Source: Benincasa hispida (taxonomy: Eukaryota; Streptophyta; Magnoliopsida; Cucurbitales; Cucurbitaceae). Taken from it: a stretch of DNA of 64,000 nucleotides. This document shows positions 46,087-58,836 of this stretch, piece by piece. Made by a program: the position numbers and the translations under genes. Where the stretch lies: contig NC_052355.1 in NCBI RefSeq assembly GCF_009727055.1, positions 8,567,009 through 8,631,008 on the forward strand, written 5' to 3'. Position 1 is the stretch's first letter; each line of letters starts with the position of its first letter. The notes under the pieces are model-generated. The model had not been told where the DNA came from. It did no database searches and was given only the letters and a program-made list of their open reading frames with translations.

Positions 46087-47842
46087 TGTTGGGAATGTCT
46101 TAGAACTTGCAATTTGTGTTAAACATTCTATTTTATCAATGATAAATTATTGATTTTGCATTCTATTATGAAAATCCAATAAACGTACCCATTGCTATAG
46201 TCTGAATACTGTAACTTTATGTAGTGACATAAACAGGATCAAATTAACAGTATATAGCCTAAATAGTCTAGTAAGTATATGGATGAAATTGGGTATCTCA
46301 TTCTAGTAACACTATTGGATGCGGCCCACTTTGTAGTTGTTACAAGAAGTACTAAAGTGCTACAAACAATGTAATCCACATATCGTTCATGTTGAGACAT
46401 GTGAGTGGGGCCATCCTATGCAATGAGTTTGCATATAGACTGGACCACGAAACTAGTCATTTTTCTTTATAACGACCATTTACTGTTAAAACTGACTATT
46501 TCATTTATTAAGTAACCTAGGCTAACTCGATCTTAATCCTGAGCTAGCTATGAACTTCTATTTGTTTGGGATTATCCTTTGATCTACAAATGGTGAGAGT
46601 AGTCCAACAATACTCCACAATAAGCCTCCCATTTTGAGGATAAGATCGGATGAATAGCTAGGGATATAGCCCTGCAAGATGGAATTCACTCCTACTCGAT
46701 TTAGGGTTAGAAGATAGGTTGTTCTCTTAAGTATTGATTTCAGATCTTGAAAAATCGGGGCCCCGCCTTCTCATGATAGAGAAAGGATTTGATTCGTAGG
46801 TGTTATGAATCAAAATTGTTCATAAGAGGGTCAGTGGGAATTTAAGGAACAAGATGTATTCACAGGGGTAAGACGGTTATCTTGACCCAGCTATTATTAC
46901 AAACAACCTGTGAACGATCAACTTACTGATTATGGTTATATTATGTGGATATAATATATCTACAGTGAGGGGACTTCAACTATGGGCTATAATGGAGTGA
47001 TCCATTAGTAACGAATGGGGATTAGATCGGTCTAATGAGTTTAGCAGATTAATCTTGGATTGTTGGAGCCTATGATTTGTAGGTCCGCGAGGTCCTCCTA
47101 CTAGCTCGTAAATAGATAAGCTTTAAAGTAGCTTGATAAGTTCATTTGAAACGTTCACATTAAAATTAAACGGAATAGGAGAATTTATATTTAAATATGA
47201 TTTAAATATATGAAGATGGATTTGTGTAAAAATTAATTTAATATTTGATATTAAATTAATTAGAGTTGTTTAAATAATTATTTGTTAATTTTATTAGAAA
47301 ATTAATAATGTTTTCTGTTTTAAAATCACGATTGAACTTCGAAATCTTATTTGATTTTTAGAAAAATTGAGAAGTTGAAAATAATGCACAAATGGAAAAT
47401 CAGTTTTTTCCATTACCATCTTCTACATGATCACGCAAACACCATTACATTTCTCTTCATTGACTCGAAGCATGAGCTGCAACTCATACAACATTCTTCT
47501 TTGCATGTTCACCTGCAAAAAATAAAGAAGATTGGAGTGATTTTGAGGCAGGCATTCAATAGAAATTTTAGAGAAAATTTCGGCTGGAAGAAAGGTTCTT
47601 CAAGAAATGTGGTGCTGTGATCTTCTCCTTGTTTATTCATTGCTTCAAGCTGTTCTTGAGGTGGTTCACGATGATCTTTCAAGGAGACAACTGTTGTTCA
47701 TCAATATCTTGAAGAGTTCTACAGAGGTATGACTACAAACCCTCTTTTATTAGATGGGCACACTTTAGTTTCTTCCAAAACTAGTGAATTTGAATGCTTA
47801 TTGATCCTTCTTACTTCTGCTGCATGTTAATACACTCTTACA
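46087..47842 (+). mobile_element. COP-8 5' LTR
   Basis: TGTTGGGAATG to CTCTTACA, directly before the primer site. It lacks 50 bp present in the 3' LTR (57877-57926), which there are bounded by CTTGAG repeats; the deletion lies at 47660. Sequence 47160-47350 is strongly AT-rich. Confidence 0.92.
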
Positions 47843-47844
47843 AT

Positions 47845-47856
47845 TGGTATCAGAGC
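47845..47856 (+). other. Primer-binding site of COP-8
   Basis: TGGTATCAGAGC, two bases after the LTR end, is the intact initiator-Met tRNA complement. Confidence 0.93.
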
Positions 47857-48149
47857 ATCATATAAGCATTCAATTCAGTTTAATTTTGGTGTGGTGGGTG
47901 TTTTTCATGAGATATATGAAACTGATGCACTGATATGGTTTTCTGAGTTTTGGCATTTTATTTCTCTTTTTCTCTCAATTAAATTTGTAATTGGCTCTTG
48001 TTTCATGAGCTTATATGTGTTAGAAAGTGTCTATAATTTATTTGGAGCCATTAGAGTTGAAATTAATATGTAATTGAAGAAATAAGTGAAGAAGGCCGAG
48101 CCACTATTCCAGTTTTTCAGCTTCTACTCAAAATCGTCGTTGAGGTTCA

Positions 48150-48545
48150 GATGCTAAACGATCGTCTAGTTCCATGTGTTTATGTGAAGAAAAGCTAGAT
48201 GATCGTATAGCTACGGGCATTGATCCTTTTGATGTTGAATGCTAGACGATCGTGTACCTACGGGAGCTAAACGATGCATTCAAATGTTGTACGATAGCAT
48301 TACGCGACCGTATAGCTTTGCATGGGAACTAAATGATGCATTGGAAGTGCTATACGATGGCACTACACGATCGTGTAGCTGCAGCGCGAGCTAAACGATG
48401 CAATGAAGTTCTATGCGATGGAACTAAGTGATCGTGTAGCTGCGGCACTCGACGATGCGATGAAGTTCTATGCGATGGAACTAAGCGATCGTGTAGCTAC
48501 GATAGACACTAAACAATGACATGAAGTGCTATACGATAGTGTTAA
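48150..48545 (+). repeat. About 60-bp tandem array with CGATCGT motifs in COP-8 leader
   Basis: About five units of 55-65 bp follow GCTAAACGATGCAATGAAG, TTCTATGCGATGGAACTAAG, CGATCGTGTAGCTGCGG. Two adjacent units near 48388-48500 are almost identical, the outer ones diverged. Each unit ends in a CGATCGTGTAG motif. Confidence 0.8.
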
Positions 48546-49925
48546 GCGATAGCCTTCAGTGTTACATGATCAACCTTGGCGAGATTTTGAGGTTGGACCG
48601 AGAGTAGCTGGTTCAACCAATTTTCTCGAGGTCCAAACCGGTTTAGCCTCAAAGGGTTTTTGGTTGGTCCGATTCAGACTTCGTTGGTCCGGTTCAGTTA
48701 TCTAGTCCGGTTTGATATGCTTAGGTTCGGTTTGGAGCGGTTTGATTGGTTCAAAGATGGGTTTGAAGTTGTTTGTAATAGTTACACATCTGTTTACTTG
48801 TTTATGCCAAAACTAAAATTATATCAGTTAGTATTTAATTGTTTATGCATGTGATGTATGCAATAATTAAATAATTCATGTATGTGCATACAGTATGCCA
48901 TGTAGATTTAAAACCCCACTATAGGAAGCATGTTACATGCATTGAAAGTATGTTATAAATGTTAAAATATATAGTATGCATTTTAGGGTTATATTTAATA
49001 TAATGGTTATATTAGATATTGAATACCTTTGTTGAATGTCTAAAATTTTGTAAGCTGTTACAAAATTGGGTTAGACGTTTAAAATCCATAACAAAGAACA
49101 GTTGCATGCTCACTTAGATTAACAACTAGTTTTCATTGTTAAAATAGATTGTTACCTTATAAAATTTAGTTACAAACTCATATCGATTCATAAACCTGTC
49201 TAAGGCTGGGGGTACTTAAGATGACGGTTTACGGAACACCTTCTACCTGGGGATTATGATTGAAAGAATGAGCATTGTTAACTGATTTTGTGAGCTCGCG
49301 TGAGCGATGAGAGGTAATAAAATGGTTTATCACCTAGACATTGTAGGTTAAATCCAATTATAAGCATTATACTTGGATAAACCACTTACACTTAGGTTGT
49401 AAAAATTTAGCCGTTATACCTAAGTGAAATACCCAAACATTTAGAACACTTCAGTGGGAGATTAACAATATATTCAATATAGTTATTAGCTCTCACATCC
49501 TCAAGAGTTCACACCGTGAGATCCATGCTCGGCTGTGTGTCGCTTTTACCGCGACTGCTCCATTAGAAAAGTGTTTGCATGGGTTAATAACAAGGTGAAT
49601 GAGGGAGGTAGTTCATAGTAAGTGGGTGAAGGAAATGTGTGAACATTGCCATACGGTCTCATCCATTAGTCTGAACAATGAGATTCCTATGTTGTGCCTG
49701 CTATCGTTTTTAGGCGGCACTAGCTAGTCATTAACCGTGGCGATTCCCTCGGAGGGTTATAACAACCCAGGCTTTAGTAAAATGAATAGGGTCTTATAGT
49801 TCTGTCTTGGGTATTGTCTTTTATTTTAGAGGCATATTCATATTGTTCTATAAGATCTGAAAATGGCGGGTCACACTTACAAGAATTACTAATTTTTAGT
49901 AAAGATCTTGACTGAAAACGATAAC

Positions 49926-52006
49926 TGATGGCGAAAAATTGGAAGTCAATTTTACTCGACAACCAACTTCCCTTGGACGCGATATGCGATGCATGTTCCT
50001 AAGATATGCGTTGATAGTCATGATGCATTGGAATGAAAAATGCGTTAATTGAATGTATGTGATGACCATGCATCCTGCCACAAGTTTTCTTGCATTCACA
50101 CCAAGTATAACATGAACGCAAGTTTCTCGGGTAATCCGAGGTCGAACACAGGGACTTGTAGTTATATGTTTGCTGTGATTTTGCATGGGCGGTTGAATAA
50201 AGGAATGGAGGGGATGTTGCTACGTTAATCTTACTCCTACTCCTATCTATCAGAAAACACAATGAGAATATGCATGAAAGGTAAAGATGCGACAAACCTT
50301 GACATGAAATAAATGTATGAGAAAGTAGATAAAATGCAGAGATAAACTAATGCGATCATGCAACACTCATACAATAGTAAACCACCTCTCGGTGCGAATG
50401 CTGCAGCTTCTAATGCTAGAACGCATGCGATGTATGTGCAGAGGTGTCTATAGGGCCTATACATAAGCCTCTAATTCTTGTCTATGTGATGATACATAAA
50501 CAAGGCGACCACATATCATTCCTATTCCTAGGGTGCATGCGATGCAGTGTTGACAAACAGAGCTTATTTCTAAGTCTCTATCTCTTGCTTATGCCAATCT
50601 AATCTCGCTCTCTCAAGTCTAGATTCTAACCTAGCTCTCTCGAGTCATTAGGTTTTTTCTTTACACTCTCTCTCGAGTAGCTCTAAAGGGGTGTTGGGCA
50701 CAACATAAGACAAGACAAACACATGAACTTGGTTGACGCAAGATTGTTACTATCCCCAGTGAACAACGCATACATTACTTAATGCGACCAACCACTTACC
50801 CTCTCGGGCAGTTGATTGTTGTTGGCTTCACTCATAGACAAGCAATGCGTTAGCTTATAGACAGTCATTGCATCAGCTCACACTAAGCAAATAAGATTAC
50901 TCACATACTCGCGCAACGCATACCTCTCGGTAGTTTGCTACATGTTTCATATCCCTAATCCACATGACTAAGTATGCAATACCCAAGCAATCCCACTAAG
51001 TGTTGTAATGGAAGTAAAGATGCTAAGCAAGAAGATGGAGATGGAGTTGAAGGAATAGAGAAATGCATTGAAAACACATTGTATTAATTTCTTAATTCAA
51101 AATGTCATACAATACAATATAGGAAAAGAAAGGAAAAAAAATGACCGGCTGGAAGCAAAACTTTGCTTCCAGCGGATGTGCATCAAGGCTGCCGATGGTG
51201 CCATGGATGGGTGGAGGAGCTGACTCTCTCGAGATCTAGCTCCGCTCAAAGGCTCCGACCGTCACGCGGAATGGATGAAGGAGGTGAAGAACTCTGAGCG
51301 TCTTTTCACACAGTTTTTCTGGATCACAAGAATCTGCCATAGGCGAACCTCAGGCAAAAACCTTGGATAAAATGAATTTCAGCTCATCGGCTTCTATTTA
51401 TAGAGCTTGGGTCGCCGACAGCATTGATTGGACTGCTCTGAGTCTGACGTTCGGCGCGTTAGTCCTTTCTGAACCTCTGCCACCAATAGCACGGTAGGTA
51501 AAATGTCAGCATCAGCTTTGGATTTTCTCGAGGTAGATGCGTTGATGCATTCATTCCGCCTACCTTGCATTGATCCCATTAAAATGCATTGTCGCATAGC
51601 CGCAATCATTCAATGGCCGCATTCACTTAACATCGTAACTCTACATGATGACCATAATCGCTTGACGAGCGCAATTCCCACATGCGATGGATGCATACGG
51701 GTAATTACCGCAACATCCATGCATTGATCGATGCGTTTTCCTTGCGATGGAGTGTTTCTCCGCATGCAGTCGTCTATGTGATGGTCCGGTTTCCACGTTT
51801 GCGTTCATTTTCTGTATTGGCTACAAAAAATAGAACATTGAACGCATAATTAACGCAAGATAGTGGTTTAGCTGAGATTCGACATGCTGATCGACGCAAG
51901 CTCATATTCTTGTGAATTCCTATCATGATCGACGCATATTCTGCCTAACAACCTTCATAATTCTAAGTAAAAGGCCTAAGATGACATGCATTTCTGCATG
52001 TCATCA
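49926..52006 (-). mobile_element. S2: solo LTR of the S1 family in the COP-8 leader
   Basis: Perfect ATAAC duplication (49921-49925, 52007-52011). It aligns with S1 over its whole length, with small indels (one of about 70 bp near 50341). The minus-strand start TGATGACATGCA at 52006 has the perfect 11-bp hairpin and GAAA loop. No primer site or gag; TATAAATA box at 51395-51402 on the minus strand. Confidence 0.92.
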
Positions 52007-52229
52007 ATAACTAAAAGAACTATTGGAATATGAGTTATTCTAGAGATAATATTTGGTCCAGAACCGTCTTGCTTATTTGAAGGAATTCTTGACTGCCCCT
52101 CGGTAGCAATTTTTCTAAATCACTAAAGTATCGTTGCAAATAAATAAAGATTTATTGGATACTTTATTATTTTTGCTAAAAATGGATTTAGATGTATATT
52201 TAATAGAGTTTGTTTAAAATTTTTCAGGA

Positions 52230-53108
52230 ATGTCGAACTCAATCATATAATTACTTGCTTCTGATAAATTTAATGGAGAGGGTTATTCGAACTGGAAATC
52301 AAACATCAATATGATATTAGTTGTAGACGATCTGAGGTTTGTGTTGACGAAGGAATGTCCTCCAGTTCCCAGTTCAACAACCACTCGAAATGTTCGGGAC
52401 ATCTATGATAGGTGGGTAAGGGCGAATGAGAAAAGTTCGGCCTATATCTTAGCGACTATATCTGATGTACTCAATAAGAAGCATGAAGTCATGCCCACTG
52501 CCCTTGAGATAATGGCGTCATTATAGGAAATGTTTGGGCAACTGTCATCTTCTGTTAGACATGAAACCATTAATTATGTCTATGTTATGCGCATGAAAGA
52601 TGGAACCAACGTAAGAGAACATGTTCTCAATATGATGGTTCATTTTAATGTTGCAGAGGTTCATGGGACGATGATAGATGAGACGAGTCAAGTAACATGA
52701 TACTGGAATCTCTCCCAAAGAGTTATCCGCCGTTTAGGACAAACACTGTTATGAACAAAATCACTTATAATTTGACGACAGTGTTGAATGAGTTACAAAC
52801 TTATCAATCAATGATGAAACTGAAGGAAAAAGACATAAATGTTATTTCAAACCAAAGAAGTTTTATAAGGGTTCTACATCAGGAACGAAACTCACTAATG
52901 ATAAGAAGTCTGGTCCTTCTTCTTCTAAAGACCAAACTATACAAATGAAGAAGAAAGGAAAAGGGAAAAAGAAAGCCACTACAAAGATAAACAAAAACAA
53001 AACTCCTAAAGAAAAATGTTTCCATTACGGAGAAGTTGGGCACTAGAAATGAAACTGCCCAAAGTATTTGGCTGAGAAGAAAGCAGAAAAGGCAAAACAA
53101 GGTAAATC
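52230..53108 (+). pseudogene. COP-8 gag
   Basis: Start MSNSII at 52230, then TAA (52248-52250), LLASDKFNGEGYSNWKSNIN and LRFVLTKECPPVPSSTTTRN. A TAG at 52524-52526 interrupts; MFGQLSSSVRHETINYVYVM and REHVLNMMVHFNVAEVHG follow. A frameshift near 52695 precedes ILESLPKSYPPFRTNTVMNK. The nucleocapsid reads CFHYGEVGH, stop, K, stop, NCPKYLAEKK, with Tyr for the second Cys. Confidence 0.88.
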
Positions 53109-54320
53109 TGATTTACTAGTTGTTGAAACATGTCTAGTGGAGAATTCTCACCTTACCTGGATATTGGATTCAGGCGCCACTAATCGTGTTTGCACTTTTC
53201 TATAGGAAACTAGTTCTTGGAGAAGACTTTCTGAACAAGAGATTACTTTCAAGTTGGTAACGGGTGAAGTCATTTTGGCTGAAGCAGTGGGAGATGTCAA
53301 GTTGTTTTTTGGAGATTCTTTTATCTTACTTAAGAATGTATTCTATGTACCTAAGTTGAAAAGAAACTTGATCTCCATTTCCTGTCTATTAGAAAATATG
53401 TACAGTATATCTTTTGAATGTAATGAATTGTTTGGTGTACATATTTGTTTTGCAAGACTTGAAAATAACTTGTACATATTAAAACAAATTGAAGCAAGAG
53501 CCATTTTAAATATAGAGATGTTTAAAACGGCTGAGACTCATATTAAGAAGCGAAAAATTTCTCCTAATGCCTATCTTTGGTACCTCAGGCTTGGGCACAT
53601 TAATCTCAACAGGATAGAGAGATTGATAAAAAATGGTCATCTAAATCAGTTAGAAGATAGTTCTTTACCTCCATGTGAATCATGTCTTGAGGAAAAAATG
53701 ATTAAAAGATCTTTTTCTGACAAAGGTCTTCGTGCCAAAAAGCCTCTCGAACTTATACATTTAGACCTATGTGGTTCAATAAATGTTAAAGCTCAAGGAG
53801 GTTATCAGTATTTCATCAGTTTTATTGATGATTACTTTAGATATGGCTACATTTACTTAATCAGTCATAAGTCTGAAACTCTTGAAAAGTTCAAAAAATT
53901 TAAGGCTGAGAACAAAAATCTGTTAAGTAAAAGAATAAGACACTTCAATCTGATCGAGGAGGTGAGTATATGGATTTACAATTCCATAACTATCTAGTAG
54001 ATCATGGAATTCAATCCCAACTCACAGCACCTGGAACACCACAACAAAACGGTGTTGCAAAAAGTAGAAATTGAACCTTATTGGACATGGTTCGGTCTAT
54101 GATGAGTTATGCTCAGTTACCTCAATCCTTTTGGGGGATGCAATATAGACTGTGGTATTCATCTTAAACGTTGTTCCATCAAAAAGTGTTTCAGAAACAC
54201 CATATGAATTATGGAAAGAACGTGAAAAGAGTTTACGTCATTTCCGTATTTGGGATTTTCCAGCACACGTGTTGGTACAGAATCCTAAGAAATTGGAAAC
54301 ACGTTTGAAATAATGCCTAT
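53109..54320 (+). pseudogene. COP-8 protease and integrase
   Basis: LTWILDSGATNRVC carries the catalytic DSGA, followed by a TAG. A 247-codon open stretch (53254-53997) is the longest intact pol piece in the window. It holds the protease end (YVPKLKRNLISISCLLENMY), the integrase zinc region (WYLRLGHINLNRIERLIKNG, PPCESCLEEKM; the first His is Tyr) and the core (YQYFISFIDDYFRYGYIYLI). A frameshift at about 53950 precedes YMDLQFHNYLVDHGIQSQL and GTPQQNGVAKSRN, then a stop. Confidence 0.9.
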
Positions 54321-55723
54321 TTGTAGGATACCCAAAACAGAAAAAAAAAAGGATTGTTTTATGATCCCCAAGAAGATAAAGTATTTATATCGACAAATGC
54401 TACGTTCTTGGAAGAGGATCATATAAAAAATCATCTACCTCATAGTAAACTAATATTGCAAGTGTTTACTAAAGATAGTATAGAAACATCAACAAGAATT
54501 GTTGATCAAACTGGCCCATCAATAACTGTTGTTGTCCCGTCACGTCCATCCCAAGAGTTGAGGATGCCTCGATGTAGTGGGAGGATTATTCAAAAACCTG
54601 AACGCTATATGGGTTTAACAAAAACTCAAAGCATCATACAGGATGATGGTTTAGAGGATCCATTAACCTTTAAGAAGGTAATGGAAGATGTTGACATGGA
54701 ATAATGGATAAAAGCCATGGACGATGAAATGGTGTCTATGTACTTCAACTCTGTTTGGGAACTTATAGATCAACCATATGTGTTAAATCTATAGATTGCA
54801 AGTGGATCTACAAGAGGAAACGAGACCAAACTGGCAAGGTATAAACCTATAAAGCTAGACTTGTGGCAAAAGGTTTTACCCAAAGAAAAGAAGTTGATTA
54901 TGAAGAAACTTTTTTCTCTTGTTGCCATGATAAAATCAATAAGAATACTTCTTTCCATTGAATGGCTATCTTGATGAAAGTATTTTTATGTCTCAACCAG
55001 AAGGGTTCATCGAAAACGGACAGGAACAGAAAGTCTGTAAGCTTAACCGATCCATTTATAGATTGAAACAAACATCCAAATCCTGGAATATAAGGTTTGA
55101 CACTACGATCAAATCTTATGGCTTTGAACAAAATGTTGACAAACCTTGTGTGTACAAAAAGATAGTCAACAAGACTAAATCATTCTTAGTTCTTTATGTT
55201 GATGATATCTTGCTCATTGGGAATGATACAAGTTTTCTAGCTGACATAAATATATGGTTAGCAATACAGATCCAAATGAAAGATTTGGGTGATGCTCAGT
55301 ATGTTCTAGGAATACATATCTTTCAGAACTGAAAGAATAGAACATTAGCACTATCTCAGACATCTTATATTGACAAGATGTTGTCAAGATATAATATGCA
55401 AAACTCAAAGAAAGGTATGTTACCTTTTAGACATGGAATTCATTTGTCGAAGGAACAATATCCTAAGACACCTCCAGATGTTGAGGAAATCAAGAATTCC
55501 ATACACATCTGCAGTTGGGAGTTTGATGTATGTCATGTTGTGTACACGCCCTAACATATGCTTTGCAGTTGGAATCGTCAACAGGTTCCAATCCAATCCA
55601 AGACACAGTCATTGGACTGCTGTCAAAAACATCCTTAGGTATCTAAAGAGAATGAGGGACTATATACTTGTGTATGAACCTAAGGATTTGATCCTTACAG
55701 GATACACTGATTTTGACTTTTAG
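54321..55723 (+). pseudogene. COP-8 linker and reverse transcriptase
   Basis: Linker at 54354-54704 with YDPQEDKVFISTNATFLEED. RT pieces follow in shifting frames: MVSMYFNSVWEL, SIRILLSI, then an open stretch 54958-55332 with SIFMSQPEGFIENGQEQKVC, KSWNIRFDTTIKSYGFEQN and an intact YVDD at 55195-55206. The text TAFLNGNL-like is shortened near 54957. A stop at 55330 and a frameshift near 55490 follow, then GSLMYVMLCTRPNICFAVGI and GYTDFDF. Confidence 0.9.
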
Positions 55724-56166
55724 ACTATGTAGATTCCAGAAAATATACTTCAGGATCTGTTTTCACTCTCAACGGAGGAGCTATAGTTTGGAGAAGCATT
55801 AAACAAAGTTGTATCGCTGACTCCACGATGGAAGGGGAATACGTGGCTACATGTGAAGCTGCTAAAGAAGCAGTATGGCTACGCAAATTCTTGGCTGATT
55901 TGAAAGTAGTTCCAGATATGCACCTTCCTATCACATTCCATTGTGACAATAATGGTGTTGTTGCCAATTTAAAAGAACCAAGGAGTCACAAATGTGGAAA
56001 ACACATTAAAATAAAGTGCCATCTCGTCTGGGAGATAGTGCACAGAGGAGATGTGATCGTCATAAAGATTGCCTCTGAAGATAACCTTGCTGATCCATTA
56101 ACAAAAGCCCTCCCGACTAAATTGTTCGAGGGCCACCTAGTTGGACTAAGACTTCGAGTAGTGTAA
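55724..56166 (+). pseudogene. COP-8 RNase H
   Basis: [20 protein letters not shown], then an open stretch from 55828 with [55 protein letters not shown] and [18 protein letters not shown]. Catalytic acidic residues are recognisable. The preceding frame ends at 55723 (TAG), one shift before this block. It would degrade the RNA strand during cDNA synthesis. Confidence 0.9.
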
Positions 56167-56280
56167 TCTAGGACAAGTGGGAGAACATCTATGGTATTAG
56201 GGATGCCCTAGTTTATTGTATTTTCCCTTTATGTTTCTCAACATTATATTGTATATATTTGTTCTCACTGGAGTTTTAGT

Positions 56281-56293
56281 CCAAGTTGGAGAT
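56281..56293 (+). other. Polypurine tract of COP-8
   Basis: CCAAGTTGGAGAT abuts the 3' LTR start. It corresponds to CCAAGTGGGAG in COP-6, with one purine changed to T. Confidence 0.8.
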
Positions 56294-58108
56294 TGTTGGG
56301 AATGTCCTAGAACTCGCACTTCGTGTTAAACATTCTATTTTATGAATAATAAATTGTTGATTTGCATTCTATTATGAAAATCGAACAAACATATCCATGG
56401 CTATAGTTTGAATACTACAACTTTATGTAAGGACATAACAGGATCATGTTAATAGTATATAGCCTAAATAGTCTCATAAGTATATGGATGAAATTGGGTA
56501 TCTCATCTTGGTAACACTATTGGATGCAACCCACTTTGTAGTTGTTACAAGAAGTTGTAAAGTGCTACAAACGATGTGATCCACAGATCGTTCATGTTGA
56601 GATACATGAGTGGGGGCATCCTATGCAATGAGTTCGCATATAGACTGGACCACGAAAATTGTCACTTTTCTTTATAACGATCATTTACTGTTAAAACTAA
56701 CTATTTCATTTATTATGTAACCTAGGTTAACTCGATCTTAATCCTGAGCTAGCTATGAACTCCTTTCTGTTTAGGATTATCCTTTGATCTACAAACAGTG
56801 AGAGTAGTCCAACAACACTACTCAATAAGCCTCCAATTTTGGGGATAAGACCGAATGAATAGCTGGGGACATAGCCCTGCAAGATAGAATTCACTCCTAC
56901 CCGATTTAGGGTTAGTAGATAGGTTGTTCTCTTAAGTACTGATTTCAGGTCTTGAACAATCGTGCCCCGCCTTCTCATGATAGAAAAAAGATTTGATTCA
57001 TATGTGTTATGAATCAAAATTGTTCATTAGAGGGTCAATCGGAACTTAAGGAAGAAGATGTATTCACAGGGGTAAAACAGTTATCTTGACCCAAGTGTGA
57101 TTACGAACAACCTGTGAAGAATTGACTTTCTTATTATGGTTATATTAAGATGACATAATATATTTACAGTGAGAGGAGTTCAACTATGGGCTACAGTGGA
57201 GTGACCCATTAGTTAATGAATCGAGGTTAGATCGGTCTAATGAGTTTAGCTGATTAATCTTGGATCGTTTGAGCCCATGATCTGTAGGTCTGCTAGGTCC
57301 CCTTACTAGCTCATAAATAGATAAGCTTTAGAGTAGCTTGATAAGTTAATTTAAAACGTTCAAATTAAAATTAAACGGAATAGGAGAATTTATATTTAAA
57401 TATGATTTAAATATATGAAGATGAATTTGTGTACAAATTAATTTAATATTTGATATTAAATTAATTAGAATTATTTAAATGATTATTTAAATAATTATTT
57501 ATTAATTTTATTAAAAATTAATAATGTTTTCAGTTTTGAAATCAAAATTAAATTTTGAAATCTTATTTGATTTTTAGAAAAATTGAAAAGTTGAAAATCA
57601 TGCACAAATGAAAAATCAGTTTTTTCCAATACCATCTTCTACATACTCACACAAACACCAATACCTTTCTCTGCATTTACTCCTAGCATTAGCTACAACT
57701 CATGCAACATTCTTCTTTCCATGTTGACCTGCAATAAATAAAGAAGATTGGAGTGATTTTGAGGCAAGCATTTATAAGAAATTTTAGAGAAAATTTCGGC
57801 TAGAAGAAAGGTTCTTCAAGCAGTGTCGTGCTGTGAGCTTCTCCTTGTTTATTCATTGCTTCAAGCTATTCTTGAGTCCTACAACTCGTTCTAAAGCTCC
57901 AAGAAGATAGTGGGAAAGATCTTGAGGTGGTTCACGGTGATCTTTTGAGGAGATAACTGCAGTTCATCAAGATCTTGAAGATTTCTACAAAGGTATGACT
58001 ACAAACCCTCTTTTATTATATGAGCATGCTTTAGTTTTTGCCAAAATTAGTGAATTTGAATGCTTATGGATCCTTGTTACTTCAATTGCATGTTAATACA
58101 CTCTTATA
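56294..58108 (+). mobile_element. COP-8 3' LTR
   Basis: TGTTGGGAATG to CTCTTATA. The terminal CA has become TA. It retains 50 bp (57877-57926) that the 5' LTR lost. Confidence 0.92.
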
Positions 58109-58836
58109 GTTTATCATTATGAATGATGTTTATGTAGTTTCCGAGTTAAAGCGGAACTTGATTTCTATAAAGTGTCTGATCCAGTGTAATTATACTCTAA
58201 ATTTTGAACTGAATAAAGTGTTTATTCATAAAGATGGAGTTGAGATCTGTTCATCAAAATTGAAATTAACTTGTATGTGCTAAGGCTATTAAAAACGAGC
58301 TCCCTCCATAACATAGTGATGTTTAAAACTGCCCTAAATCAAAATAAACGACAAAAGGATTCTGCAAAGAAAATGCCTAACTTGGGCACCTTCGATTAGG
58401 GCACATCAATCTTGATAGGATTGAGAGGTTGGCGAAGAATGGAATTCTAAGCGAGTTAGAGGAAAATTCTTTACCGGTGTGTGAATCTTACCTTAAAGGC
58501 AAGATGACTAAAAGACTTTTTACTGGAAAAGGTTATCGAGCCAAAGAGCCTTGAGTTGGTGCATTCAGACCTTTGTGTTTCGATGAATGTACAAGCCAGG
58601 GGAGGTTATGAATTTTACTGATGATTACTCTAGGTATGGGTATGTTTATTTGACGAAATGGAAGTATGAATCCATTAAAAAGTTCATAGAGTTCAAGGCT
58701 GAAGTTGAAAAGTTCATAGACACTTTGATCGGATCGGGATGGAGAGTTTTTGGATTAAGAGTTCCAGAACTATATGATAGAACATGGAATTGTTTCCCAA
58801 CTCTCATCCCGGGGACACCTCAGCAGAATGGTGTAG
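58109..58836 (+). pseudogene. COP-7 protease end and integrase (resumed)
   Basis: After the COP-8 insertion the text continues VYVVSELKRNLISIKCLIQC and VFIHKDGVEICSSKL, matching COP-5. Integrase pieces follow in several frames: LGHLRLGHINLDRIERL-like near 58383-58430, CESYLKGKMTKR, FTDDYSRYGYVYLTKW and GTPQQNGV near 58812. It is cut at 58836 by GYP-3, with TGTAG as candidate 5' target copy. At least five stops or shifts are present. Confidence 0.87.

Larger units (their letters stand above)
47857..52229 (+). other. COP-8 untranslated leader with S2
   Basis: Non-coding. It includes a CGATCG tandem array (48150-48545), a region resembling the COP-5/COP-7 leaders (49190-49900, with TAAGATGACGG, GTTCACACCGTGAGATC, GGTCTCATCCATTAG) and S2 at 49926-52006. 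Without S2 it is about 2.3 kb. Small open frames have no domain. Confidence 0.7.
46087..58108 (+). mobile_element. COP-8: Ty1/copia element inserted in COP-7
   Basis: Full structure: 5' LTR (46087-47842), primer site, long leader holding S2, gag, PR-IN-RT-RH, polypurine tract and 3' LTR (56294-58108). The perfect target duplication GTTTA lies at 46082-46086 and 58109-58113. It is 12,022 bp, or about 9.9 kb without S2. The two LTRs differ at roughly one base in ten in their first 200 bases by eye, so the insertion is old. All coding frames are broken. Confidence 0.93.
38846..58836 (+). mobile_element. COP-7: Ty1/copia element carrying nested insertions
   Basis: Order: 5'-truncated LTR (38846-42583, holding S1), degenerate primer site, leader, gag and protease (to 46086), COP-8 insertion, then integrase from 58109 to 58836 where GYP-3 is inserted. 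Joining 46086 to 58114 (one GTTTA kept) gives a colinear match to the COP-5 protease region, so these are halves of one element. The rest of pol and the 3' LTR lie beyond the window. Confidence 0.88.

Noticed and set aside
47845..47856. Fragment of a tRNA gene
   Set aside because: Only the 12-base complement of the initiator tRNA 3' end is present, next to an LTR: a primer-binding site.
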